A program made the translations under genes and the position numbers. Source: Chryseobacterium gleum (GTDB taxonomy: Bacteria > Bacteroidota > Bacteroidia > Flavobacteriales_D > UBA2798). Taken from it: a stretch of 42,715 nucleotides of DNA. The first letter of the stretch is position 1. Every line of letters starts with the position of its first letter. The stretch lies in contig CAMBFX010000007.1 of assembly GCA_945865695.1 (NCBI GenBank), positions 1-42,715 on the forward strand, given 5' to 3'. Of this stretch, positions 18,379-27,622 are shown one piece after another. Under the pieces are notes generated by a model that saw only the letters and a list, made by a program, of their open reading frames with translations, was not told the DNA's origin and did no database searches.

Positions 18379-19314
18379 TCAAAAAACTGGACATGCCGCG
18401 GGATCATAACTTTGTTTAGGGCATGCGCTGATTCCCAGTATGATTTCATGAGTATTAGAACTGGCGAGACGAATTTTGGAGGTAGTGAAATCATACGCAT
18501 AACCAAAAGAAAAATATTTTAAGAAATTTACCTTGCACATCAATGCAATGGCATCAGTATTTCTCCAAGTAGCTCCAAATTGAATATTTGTAGTATAATC
18601 AAAAAGCAGATTAACATCAATAGCAAGGGGTGCCCACGGAGCAAATTTTAATACGACAGATGGGGTAAGTGCTAAATCAGAACTTCGCGATGCCCATTTT
18701 TTTCCAGCCATCAAAACATAGTGATGAGCAAACTTAGTATCTGGAAAAATTTTAATTTTATTTTTTAATAATTGTGGCATAGTAAAACTGATGTATGAAC
18801 TTCGATTTTCAGTATAATACAATAATCCAGGAGAAACATCAGGTACAATAAAAACAGCTTGTGAGCCAGAAATGGCATTATCAGGAGTTACTGCTAAAGT
18901 TACTTTGCTAGCATTAAATCGATATTGATCAAATCCTGCAAAAATTCCAAATGCAAATCTATTTCTTCTTCCCGCTTTAAAATTGATGGCATACGCCAAT
19001 GAAACATGTGTTTTACTCACTGGGCCAATTCCGTCAGAATAAACATTAATTCCAGTCGCATGAAAACGATAAATACTTCCCCCTCTTTTACCTTTTGGAA
19101 TACGAGCATGTAAGTTAGCAAAAGTAGTTTTAGGAGCTCCATCAAAACCCACCCATTGAGTTCGATAACCTAAACGCATATCTACACAATCATTGGTTCC
19201 GGCTACCGCTGGATTTATACCAAAATGATTAAATAAAAATTGTGAATATTGAGGAATTTGCTGAGCAAAACTCATCACAGGAATAAAAAATAATATAAAA
19301 AATATTTTTTTCAT
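18379..19314 (-). CDS. PorP/SprF family type IX secretion membrane protein (second copy)
   Basis: The product opens MKKIFFILFFIPVMSFAQQIPQYSQFLFNHFGINPAVAGTNDCVDMRLGYRTQW and ends SFGYAYDFTTSKIRLASSNTHEIILGI, both diagnostic of PorP/SprF outer-membrane proteins. I choose ATG 19314; the track's first residue (19317) is a TTG. This ATG overlaps the TGA of the upstream adhesin gene by one base (TGATG), the signature of translational coupling, so the 759-residue adhesin is its likely client. About 311 residues, normal for the family. It is separated by 172 bases from the SprB-like gene downstream. Confidence 0.93.
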   Translation of the reverse strand: MKKIFFILFFIPVMSFAQQIPQYSQFLFNHFGINPAVAGTNDCVDMRLGYRTQWVGFDGAPKTTFANLHARIPKGKRGGSIYRFHATGINVYSDGIGPVSKTHVSLAYAINFKAGRRNRFAFGIFAGFDQYRFNASKVTLAVTPDNAISGSQAVFIVPDVSPGLLYYTENRSSYISFTMPQLLKNKIKIFPDTKFAHHYVLMAGKKWASRSSDLALTPSVVLKFAPWAPLAIDVNLLFDYTTNIQFGATWRNTDAIALMCKVNFLKYFSFGYAYDFTTSKIRLASSNTHEIILGISACPKQSYDPAACPVF

Positions 19315-21593
19315 CAATATACAATTGTTACGGATCCGTGATAAATATCAGCATCAGATCCAGAATTTAAATCAATTACAAAAAAATAGGTGGAGGCTGG
19401 TAATTTTAACCCACCATTGGTTCCATCCCAAGGATTGGCATTAGAATAGCCTGTGGTTTTGTAAATTTTTTGTCCCCAACGATCATAAATATTTACTTCA
19501 CAATTGGGATAATTTTCTATTCTTGAAATTTGCCATGTATCATTTGTTCCGTCACCATTTGGTGTAATGGTATTTGGAGCAACAACTAATTGAGCAACAA
19601 CAATAGTTACTTCGTCTGTGGCAGTACAACCATTGGCAGTAACAGTTAGTAAATAGGTGGTCGTTGAATTAGGAGATGAAATAGGGTCAGAAATAGTTGG
19701 ATTGCTTAATGTAGAAGTGGGCGTCCAAGAAAAAGTTCCACCTGAAGTTCCCGAACCATTTAAAACGGTTGATTCACCGGGAGCAATCATTTGGTCATTT
19801 CCTGCATCCGCAATAATTTCAGCAACAGCAATATTTACAGAATTGGATGTTGATGGTAAAGCACAAGCATCATCACAATTGGCAATAACTGAAATTTGCG
19901 CATCATTTGGTAATGAAAAAGTATTCGAATTTGATGTTGTTGTGGCAATCGTTATTCCGTCAACTACCCAATCAAATGTTCCATTGGCTGTGCAATTTGT
20001 AGTTGCAGTTACCGTTACTTGTTCTCCTTGACAAATATCAGTTTCAGATGAAATAATTGTTGTGGTGGGAGTAAAAGGTAATAGAATAGTTAAATTAGTT
20101 TGTGCTGATTCATCTGTATTTATTGCAACACAAGCATCATTACTAATCACTAAGCAAGTGATGATATCTCCAGAAGACAAGCTTCCAGACGTAAAAATGG
20201 CATTTCCACTATTTTGAACAGATGCACCATTAACAAAAAATTCATAGTTGGTAGAAGCTCCGCCATTGGTAACAGTAGAAGTAAAAGTAATCGCATCACC
20301 CGTACAGGCTGGATTTGGTGATTGGGACATAGTAACTACAGGTGTTAGGTTGGGTGGATTTTCAGTCACAATTGTTTGGGAAATTAAATAAGTACAACCA
20401 CCAGCATCGGTAACAAGTATTTCATAAGTACCCGCAGCTAAATTGGAAAATACAGCTGAGCTTTGAGAAACACCACCATTCAAAGAATATTGAAAAGGGG
20501 CTGTTCCGTTCCCTACAATTACGGTAATTTCTCCTGTATTTTCTCCGCAATCCGAAGGAACAATTGTTGTGGTTACATTTGAAATTCCCGAAGCATTGGT
20601 AATTTCTGCAATCACAGTATCAGAACAAGTTAATTGATCAGAAATAATGATAGTGTAATTACCTGCAGGCAAATTAGAAAATGAATTCGAAGCTTGAGTT
20701 CCACCACCAACTAATAAATAGGAATAAGCAGGATTTCCTCCTGTTGTATTTACAATTTGTATTGTTCCATCATTTCCATTGCAAGTTGCGGGTGTAATAT
20801 TTGCAGTTGAATTTTCTGGTCCATTATTTTGATTCACCAAATCTTCAGTAAAAAACAAACATCCATTTGCATCTTTCACTACTAGCGAATGTATTCCAGC
20901 CGATAATGAAGTGAAATTGGTAGCGGCTTGAAAATTTCCTCCATCCAATGAAAAAGTATAAGAAGATTGTCCGCCATCCACAGAATTCACAATAAAAGTT
21001 CCATCATTTGCACCGCATTCTGAAGGCGTTGTTGAAGTTAAAATTGTTGGATCTACAGCTGCACCACTTACTTCAATATTGAAATCACATTCGGCAGAAT
21101 TAGTAATTCCTGTACCTGATAAATCTCCATTAATTTGAATATAATAAGTGGTATTTGGAAGTAATCCTGTGGCGTTTAATGTAAAATCTGTAGAAGTACC
21201 AACTTCACAATTAGAAACTGAAGTATAAGTTGATTCATCACAAGGGGTTCCCGCTTGAATAACTACAGCTTGTAAATCGGTGTCATATCCAGTTCCAATA
21301 AAACAAGAAATGTTTGAAATTATTACATCAGCACTTCCTCCAACAGAGTTGGTGAGAAAAGAAAACCAAATGGTGCGGTTAATGTCATAACAAAAATTTC
21401 CGGTAGCATTGGGGCCATCTGCACATCCTGGACAAATTTCCGTTCCAGCAGCAAAAGTAGTTCCGCTGAAAGTGGTATTGGGGCAAATATTTTGAGCATT
21501 CGAACAATCGTCATTGGTAGTTTGCGCTACTGATGATAAAATGGAAAAAAAACTCAAAAAAAGAAGACTAAGAAAATTTAAAAATCTCTTCAT
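19314..21593 (-). CDS. T9SS type B-sorted adhesin with SprB-like and Ig-like domains
   Basis: The start is ATG 21593, giving the signal peptide MKRFLNFLSLLFLSFFSILSSVAQ; the track start at 21626 is TTG and adds an unlikely leader. The product is 759 residues. An N-terminal domain of about 150 residues (NDDCSNAQNICPNTTFSGTT ... YYIQINGDLSGTG) resembles the cysteine-containing modules common in gliding-motility-type proteins. Three SprB-like repeats follow (ECGANDGTF, TCNGNDGTI, DCGENTGEI), then two Ig-like regions, a PKD-like unit (ADAGNDQMIAPGES) and the sorting domain (NTITPNGDGTNDTWQISRIENYPNCEVNIYDRWGQ). Predicted to be displayed at the cell surface through T9SS with help of the coupled PorP/SprF gene. 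Confidence 0.9.
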   Translation of the reverse strand: MKRFLNFLSLLFLSFFSILSSVAQTTNDDCSNAQNICPNTTFSGTTFAAGTEICPGCADGPNATGNFCYDINRTIWFSFLTNSVGGSADVIISNISCFIGTGYDTDLQAVVIQAGTPCDESTYTSVSNCEVGTSTDFTLNATGLLPNTTYYIQINGDLSGTGITNSAECDFNIEVSGAAVDPTILTSTTPSECGANDGTFIVNSVDGGQSSYTFSLDGGNFQAATNFTSLSAGIHSLVVKDANGCLFFTEDLVNQNNGPENSTANITPATCNGNDGTIQIVNTTGGNPAYSYLLVGGGTQASNSFSNLPAGNYTIIISDQLTCSDTVIAEITNASGISNVTTTIVPSDCGENTGEITVIVGNGTAPFQYSLNGGVSQSSAVFSNLAAGTYEILVTDAGGCTYLISQTIVTENPPNLTPVVTMSQSPNPACTGDAITFTSTVTNGGASTNYEFFVNGASVQNSGNAIFTSGSLSSGDIITCLVISNDACVAINTDESAQTNLTILLPFTPTTTIISSETDICQGEQVTVTATTNCTANGTFDWVVDGITIATTTSNSNTFSLPNDAQISVIANCDDACALPSTSNSVNIAVAEIIADAGNDQMIAPGESTVLNGSGTSGGTFSWTPTSTLSNPTISDPISSPNSTTTYLLTVTANGCTATDEVTIVVAQLVVAPNTITPNGDGTNDTWQISRIENYPNCEVNIYDRWGQKIYKTTGYSNANPWDGTNGGLKLPASTYFFVIDLNSGSDADIYHGSVTIVY

Positions 21594-21778
21594 ACCTATC
21601 CACGTCAAGGGCTTAAAGTTAGCCAAATATTTCAGAATAAACTCATTCGAGTGATGAAATGATGTTTTTTTTATTTGGATAAAAGATTAGCGATGACCAT
21701 CTTAATTACTTATTTTTGAACGCTAAATAAATTTGGTACAATTCATGCTTTGCGTGATATAATAACAATTACATTTTT

Positions 21779-24700
21779 ATGAAAAAGATTTACATTTTAT
21801 TTCTGGCTTCATTTTGCCAGCTTATTTTGACAGACTCTAAAGCACAATTCATCAAATACGAAGATGATTCTGGATGGAAAATGGGTTTCAATTTATCGGG
21901 TAATTGGCAACAATCCGATATGAAAGCAAAAGCTGGACTTGGCTTTGGTTTCACCTTAGGAAATGCCCTATCACAAAAACCAGGCAAATTTTTTGCTTGG
22001 GATTGGGCCTACCGATATCAAGCTGGTTGGAATTATGGTTATGATGTAAATCGGGATACCAATTTTGTTACGGGCCCATTTGGTGGGAATAATACTACTT
22101 CACCCGAACTTAATTTTTACAAAGATAGTCTAGGTTTTATCCATAGAAATTACCGCGTCAATGTTCAAGAGCATAATCTTGAATTGATTTTAACTTTAAA
22201 TAAATTAAGAGAGAGAACGGGAATTGTATTGTATGCATGGGGTGGTTTAGGATTTGTAGGATATAAAGTAAATACCAATCAAATAGATGAATTTGGTTTC
22301 AGTGGCGGTACTTATAACTATTCTAATTTGGATTCAGGTGCAGTAACTCAAGCAGATTTGAATTTTTTATGGGATAACACCTATGAAACAAATGCACTAA
22401 ACAATGAAAATACGAGAGAATGGAAAATTTTACCATCAGCAGGTATTGGATTAGGTTATCAATTCTCACCTTATTTTACCATGGGTTGGGAACATAAAGT
22501 GACTTTTGCTATGAATGATTATATTGATGGAAAAATTTCATCTGTAGAAAATCATTCGGGAGGAACGCCTACTAACGATAGATTCCACTATACTGGAATT
22601 TATTTTCGATTCCATTTGATGCGAGCTACAGGTTATGTAAACAACAATAACAATAACTATAACTATAATTATAATACCAACACAAACACTAATACAAATA
22701 CAACAACAAACATCACGAATACTACACCTGTAGAAAAACCGAGACCAATTGTTGATTTTACTAATCCAACGCCTTCATATGTTACTGTAAATAATCAAGT
22801 ATATAATGTAATGGCTAATGTTTATAATGTAGATAATTCTTCTAACATTACTTTTAAACATAATGGAATAGAAAGTACATCATTTGCCTATAGCACCATT
22901 TCAAAAGAATTTCAAAGCCAAGTTATTTTGCAGCCGGGAAATAATATTTTTGAAATCAGAGCAGTAAATTCAGAAGGATATGACTATGAATCAAGAATTG
23001 TAATTTACGAAATTCCATTCGTTTCTACAGCTATACCTCCAGTGGTAACGATTACTAATCCTCCCTATTCACCTTATAACTCATCATCCAATACTTTTAA
23101 TGTAACAGCGACTATTTTAAATATTGATAATTATTCTGCTATTACTCATAAGGTGAATGGCGTTTTAAATAATGGATTTACTTATAACGTAACCACCAAA
23201 AGTTTCTCTAATTTAATTACACTTAATCAAGGAAACAACACCATTGAAATTAAAGCAACCAATGCTGCAGGTCAAGATGTAAAGTATGCAACAATTGTTT
23301 ATCAGCCAGTGCAAGTTCAATTGCCTCCGGTGGTAACTATTACCAATCCGGCTTTAAACCCGTATACCGTTTCTGTAAATAGCACAACCGTTGAAGCAAG
23401 TGTTTTAAATGTTGCTTCTGCTAATGATATAACATTGAGAATTAATGGAGCTTTAACCAGTGCTTTTACTTATAATGCTAGCACCAAACAAATGGTTATT
23501 GTTTCTAATTTAGTTGAAGGTGCCAATATTTTTGAAATCACAGGGACAAATGCAGTTGGAGCGGATTCAAAAAACACTACTATCATCTATGTAAAACCTC
23601 AAACTGAATTGCCTCCTGTGGTTACTTATGTTGATCCAACAAATAATCCACATTCAATAACTGTGAATTCTAAATTAGTAAAAGCAACAGTTTTAAATGT
23701 GGCTGCGGCATCAAATATTACAATAACGTTGAATGGAAATCCGGTAACTAATTTCAACTTTAATTCAGCAACAAAATTGATTAGTTTTACTGCCTCAAAT
23801 TTAGCATTTGGTTCTAATGTGGTTAATATTACTGGAACAAATAATGTAGGAACCGATACAGAGGCCACTACCATTATTTATGAAAAGCCAAATGTAAATC
23901 CACTGCCCATAGTTACCATTACAAATCCAGCGCAAAATCCATATAATTCAAGTGTGGCTAATGTAACCATCGTTGCTTCTATTTTACATGTCAATGGAGC
24001 ATCAGATGTTACATTTAAATTGAACGGGACTTTAAATTCAAACTTCAGTTATGATCCCACAACGGATATTTTTACAAGTAATATCACTTTATTAGACGGA
24101 AATAACACTATTGAAATTAAAGGAATCAATACGGTAGGGTCAGATACAGAAACAGCAACACTAATTTATACTAAGCCTTGTGATATTCCAACATTTAGTT
24201 TATTACAGCCATCGTCATCAACTTATAATACCTCTATAAATACACAAATTATTTTAGTAGTTGCCAATCATGTGAATAATCAATCACAAATTGATTTGAA
24301 GGTAAACGGAGTTGTTTCTTCTTTTAGTTTTGATCCAGCAACACATGTAATTACTGCAACGGCCAATTTGGTAGATGGAGATAATAATGTAACCATCACC
24401 GCAAATACTTCTTGTGGAACTGCAGTTTTACCAATGAATATTAGGTACACAAGACCTGTTCAACCACCAGTTGTAACCATTACCGATCCTTCTACTAATC
24501 CATATACAACTACAAACGCAACACATAATGTATTTGCAACGATTCAATATGTTAGCTCGGCATCCAATATAACTTTTAGAATTAACGGAGTAGCTTCATC
24601 TAATTTTACTTTTAACTCTTCTTCTACGCAATTTCAATCTAATGTTAGTTTAATTGCAGGTGCAAACGTGATTGAAATTACCGGAACAAACAATGATGGA

Positions 24701-27388
24701 GTAGATAGTAAAACAACCACTATAATTTATCAAGCGCCAACTGCAGTATGTTTAAATCCAGTAATTGCTTTATCTACGCCATCAGGAAACAATACCGTTT
24801 CTACCATTGGAAATGTGGGCGTAATTGCATTAATTCAAAATATTTCAGCAAATTCAAATATTGTTTTCAAACAAAACGGCACTGTAAAAACTACGACTTA
24901 TGATTTAGCTACTGGATTGATGAATGCAGGAATTACCTTAAGTGACGGGAATAATAATTTTGAAATTATTGCGACTAATGATTGTGGTGTGACAAATTAT
25001 AATTTTAGTATAACTTATAATCGTCCGTTAGTTCCACCAGTGGTAACTATTACTATTCCATCTCAAAACCCGTACACTTCATTAACGGCAAATACAATAA
25101 TTAACGCAACTGTATTACATGTGAACTCTTCTTCAAATATTACATTCACTATTAATGGAACACCATCAACTGGATTTACTTATAATTCAAATACCAGTCA
25201 ATTTGTTTCTAATTCCATTACTTTAAATACTGGTAATAATACATTTGTTATTACGGGCACTAATAATGATGGAACTGATAGCGAATCAACTGTAATTATT
25301 TATCAACCTTGTTTGGCGCCTGATGTGACTATATTAGAAAATGCACTTAATACCAATACAAATAATAATGCAACATCTCCATTCAGTTTCTCTGCGACTA
25401 CAACCAATGTTACTATTTCAAATGAACTTTCTTTAACACAGAATGGCGTACAAATTCCATTTATATTTTCTAATGGAAATGTTACTGCAACCATTAATTT
25501 AGTGAATGGTTCGAATGTGATTGTTTTGACTGCAACGAATGCATGTGGTACAGATTCTGAAACTAAAACTGTTCCCTACCAAGGTTGTTTAGCGCCATTG
25601 ATTGTTTTTGGCCATCCAGGCACTACAGGAACGATTGAAACAACAGCTCCTTATTTATTTGAGGCAGCACTTACTAATATGCCAAATAATGGAACGATTA
25701 TTTTAAAGCATAATGGAAATACAGTTTCAGGTAGCAATTTTTTAAATGGTACTTTGTCTGCTAGCATAACATTAGTTCCAGGTTTAAATACCTTTTTATT
25801 AAAAGTGATTAATCCTTGTGGAACTGCTACAGAAACCACAAGTGTTACTTTACAACAATGTAATGTGCCCAATGTAACCATTAGTTCTCCATCGAACGGT
25901 TCAACAGTTACAACTAATTCAGTTAATGTTAGCGCTTCAATCACCAATGTTGCTGATGTTTCCGATATCCAAGCAACTGTAAACAATACAACGGTTGTTG
26001 GCAGCTTTTCAAATGGTAATTATTCATTTACCGCTAATCTAGTTGATGGAGCAAACGTAATTTCAATTTCTGCGCAAACAGATTGTGGAAGTGACGCTCA
26101 AACGGTAACTGTTAATGCAAATTTAGTTGTTACTCCTCCAGTAGATCCAATGATTACTATTTGTCATACACCTCCAGGAAATCCGAATAACAAACAAACA
26201 TTGACGATTCCACAATCAGCATGGGCGGCTCACGAGGCACATGGCGATGTACTAGGAGAATGTGTTGAGGTAGTTCCTCCAGTAGATCCAATGATTACTA
26301 TTTGTCACACACCTCCAGGAAATCCGAATAACAAACAAACGTTAACGATACCACAATCAGCATGGGCAGCTCACGAGGCACATGGCGATGTATTAGGAGA
26401 ATGTCTTGAGGTAGTTCCACCAGTAGATCCAATGATTACTATTTGTCACACACCTCCAGGAAATCCAAATAACACACAAACGTTAACGATACCACAATCA
26501 GCATGGGCGGCTCACGAGGCACATGGCGATGTTTTAGGAGAATGTGTTGAGGTTCCACCGACAGATCCTGAAATTACGATTTGCCATCACCAAGGAAATT
26601 CTGGCAATACACAAACGATGACCATCCTTCAATCACAATGGGCTTCACATCAGGCACACGGTGATGAGTTGGGAGAATGCGCTCCAGTGATTGAAGAAAA
26701 GAAAATTAAGATTTGCCATATTCCTCCAGGGAACGAAGGTAATCCGCAGACAATTGAAATTCCTGAATCGGCTTGGGCAGCACACGAAGCGCATGGCGAT
26801 GTATTAGGAGAATGTGTTGATTCTGGAAACGGAAACGGAAATGGAAACGGAAATGGAAAGAGTGGAGATTCTTCTGAAGAAGATGCTAAGAAAAAGGCAG
26901 CTGAAGTTGAAGCTAAACGTAAGGCGGAAGCAAAACTAAAAGCAGAGGAAGATGCAAAGAAAAAGGCAGCCGAAGAAGAATCTAGACGTAAGGCAAAAGA
27001 AGAAGCAGATAAAAAGGCGGGAGATGCTAAATTAAAAGCTGATGAAACTAAGCGTAAAGCAGCTGAAGAGGAAGCCAAACGTAAAGCGCAAGAAGATGCT
27101 AATAAAAGAGCAGCTGAAGTAGAAGCAAAACGAAAAGCCGATGAAGAAGCAAGTAAAAAGGCTAAAGAAGAGGCTGATCGTAATGAAGCAGAAAACGAAT
27201 CAAAGCGCAAAGCAGAAAACGAAGCTAAGTTAAAAATTGAGAGAGAGAACAAACTTAAATCTGAGGAAGAAAAGAAGAAAAAGGAAGAGGAAAGTAAAAA
27301 AGCGGAGGAAAATACGAAGACCGAAGAAAATAAAAAGGAAGAAGAGGATAAAAAAACGGGTCCAAAAGTCGGAATAAAACCTCGATAA
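21779..27388 (+). CDS. Outer-membrane barrel protein with Ig-like repeats, Cys/His repeats and KEA coiled tail
   Basis: The 1869-residue product has a signal peptide (MKKIYILFLASFCQLILTDSKAQ). Residues 24-285 look like an outer-membrane beta-barrel (GWKMGFNLSGNWQQSD ... GIYFRFHLMRATGY). Next is a low-complexity linker (NNNNNNYNYNYNTNTNTNTNT). Twelve Ig-like repeats of about 92 residues follow (PPVVTITNPxxNPY ... NITFxINGxxxxxFxYN ... GxNxIEIxGTNxxGxDSxxTTIIY), to about residue 1450. Then come five repeats of the ICHTPPGNPNNKQTLTIPQSAWAAHEAHGDVLGEC type, a Gly-Asn stretch, and about 165 residues of Lys/Glu/Ala coiled coil reminiscent of TolA linkers, ending GPKVGIKPR. There is no T9SS sorting domain. 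Function is unknown; a cell-envelope display or tethering role is inference. A strong terminator follows. Confidence 0.85.
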   Translation: MKKIYILFLASFCQLILTDSKAQFIKYEDDSGWKMGFNLSGNWQQSDMKAKAGLGFGFTLGNALSQKPGKFFAWDWAYRYQAGWNYGYDVNRDTNFVTGPFGGNNTTSPELNFYKDSLGFIHRNYRVNVQEHNLELILTLNKLRERTGIVLYAWGGLGFVGYKVNTNQIDEFGFSGGTYNYSNLDSGAVTQADLNFLWDNTYETNALNNENTREWKILPSAGIGLGYQFSPYFTMGWEHKVTFAMNDYIDGKISSVENHSGGTPTNDRFHYTGIYFRFHLMRATGYVNNNNNNYNYNYNTNTNTNTNTTTNITNTTPVEKPRPIVDFTNPTPSYVTVNNQVYNVMANVYNVDNSSNITFKHNGIESTSFAYSTISKEFQSQVILQPGNNIFEIRAVNSEGYDYESRIVIYEIPFVSTAIPPVVTITNPPYSPYNSSSNTFNVTATILNIDNYSAITHKVNGVLNNGFTYNVTTKSFSNLITLNQGNNTIEIKATNAAGQDVKYATIVYQPVQVQLPPVVTITNPALNPYTVSVNSTTVEASVLNVASANDITLRINGALTSAFTYNASTKQMVIVSNLVEGANIFEITGTNAVGADSKNTTIIYVKPQTELPPVVTYVDPTNNPHSITVNSKLVKATVLNVAAASNITITLNGNPVTNFNFNSATKLISFTASNLAFGSNVVNITGTNNVGTDTEATTIIYEKPNVNPLPIVTITNPAQNPYNSSVANVTIVASILHVNGASDVTFKLNGTLNSNFSYDPTTDIFTSNITLLDGNNTIEIKGINTVGSDTETATLIYTKPCDIPTFSLLQPSSSTYNTSINTQIILVVANHVNNQSQIDLKVNGVVSSFSFDPATHVITATANLVDGDNNVTITANTSCGTAVLPMNIRYTRPVQPPVVTITDPSTNPYTTTNATHNVFATIQYVSSASNITFRINGVASSNFTFNSSSTQFQSNVSLIAGANVIEITGTNNDGVDSKTTTIIYQAPTAVCLNPVIALSTPSGNNTVSTIGNVGVIALIQNISANSNIVFKQNGTVKTTTYDLATGLMNAGITLSDGNNNFEIIATNDCGVTNYNFSITYNRPLVPPVVTITIPSQNPYTSLTANTIINATVLHVNSSSNITFTINGTPSTGFTYNSNTSQFVSNSITLNTGNNTFVITGTNNDGTDSESTVIIYQPCLAPDVTILENALNTNTNNNATSPFSFSATTTNVTISNELSLTQNGVQIPFIFSNGNVTATINLVNGSNVIVLTATNACGTDSETKTVPYQGCLAPLIVFGHPGTTGTIETTAPYLFEAALTNMPNNGTIILKHNGNTVSGSNFLNGTLSASITLVPGLNTFLLKVINPCGTATETTSVTLQQCNVPNVTISSPSNGSTVTTNSVNVSASITNVADVSDIQATVNNTTVVGSFSNGNYSFTANLVDGANVISISAQTDCGSDAQTVTVNANLVVTPPVDPMITICHTPPGNPNNKQTLTIPQSAWAAHEAHGDVLGECVEVVPPVDPMITICHTPPGNPNNKQTLTIPQSAWAAHEAHGDVLGECLEVVPPVDPMITICHTPPGNPNNTQTLTIPQSAWAAHEAHGDVLGECVEVPPTDPEITICHHQGNSGNTQTMTILQSQWASHQAHGDELGECAPVIEEKKIKICHIPPGNEGNPQTIEIPESAWAAHEAHGDVLGECVDSGNGNGNGNGNGKSGDSSEEDAKKKAAEVEAKRKAEAKLKAEEDAKKKAAEEESRRKAKEEADKKAGDAKLKADETKRKAAEEEAKRKAQEDANKRAAEVEAKRKADEEASKKAKEEADRNEAENESKRKAENEAKLKIERENKLKSEEEKKKKEEESKKAEENTKTEENKKEEEDKKTGPKVGIKPR
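22636..22714 (+). repeat. In-frame low-complexity AAY/ACAAAY tract
   Basis: Trinucleotide and hexanucleotide units (aacaataac, actataat, acaaatac) encode an Asn, then Asn-Tyr, then Asn-Thr linker between the barrel and the first Ig-like repeat. Slippage by whole units would change linker length without breaking the frame. Confidence 0.7.
26140..26820 (+). repeat. Tandem Cys/His-repeat array (141-bp units)
   Basis: Repeat starts (agtagatcca) lie at 26140, 26281 and 26422, an exact 141-base (47-residue) spacing with few differences. A fourth unit follows 138 bases later and is more divergent, and a fifth divergent unit lies near 26700. Each codes ICHxPPGN...QT...QSxWAxHxAHGDxLGEC; the fourth has ICHHQGNSGN instead of the PPG form. 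The near-identity of units 1-3 suggests recent expansion or gene conversion. Confidence 0.85.
26825..26860 (+). repeat. GGAAAY hexamer tract (Gly-Asn repeat)
   Basis: Six hexamers (ggaaac/ggaaat/ggaaag) encode GNGNGNGNGNGK and form a flexible hinge between the Cys/His array and the charged coiled tail. Confidence 0.75.
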
Positions 27389-27404
27389 TCCATTGAATGT
27401 CATT

Positions 27405-27433
27405 AAAAGGGTGGCAAAAAGTCACCCTTTTTT
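27405..27433 (+). terminator. Rho-independent terminator after the 1869-residue gene
   Basis: The stem aaaagggtg / caccctttt with loop gcaaaaagt is followed by a T-run. It lies about 17 bases after the stop at 27388 and should end this transcript before the S46 peptidase gene. Confidence 0.85.
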
Positions 27434-27622
27434 ATTTGATTTCATAGTTGTTTTTATACTATTTATTGAAATTATTTTAATAACACTCAATTGTTTCTTA
27501 TTTTCGCTTCCCGATTAAAATAATTGATAGTATGAAATAGCCATGTTGTAAACTTCCAAAAACACTAATGAATACATGATGGCGTATTCCATATGACCTT
27601 TAAAAAACAAAATTATAGACTT

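Noticed and set aside
26650-27393. 247-residue minus-strand ORF opposite the coiled-coil tail
   Set aside because: Its Ser/Phe/Ala-rich low-complexity translation is the antisense of the Lys/Glu/Ala codons, with no recognisable domain; the plus-strand frame has the repeats.
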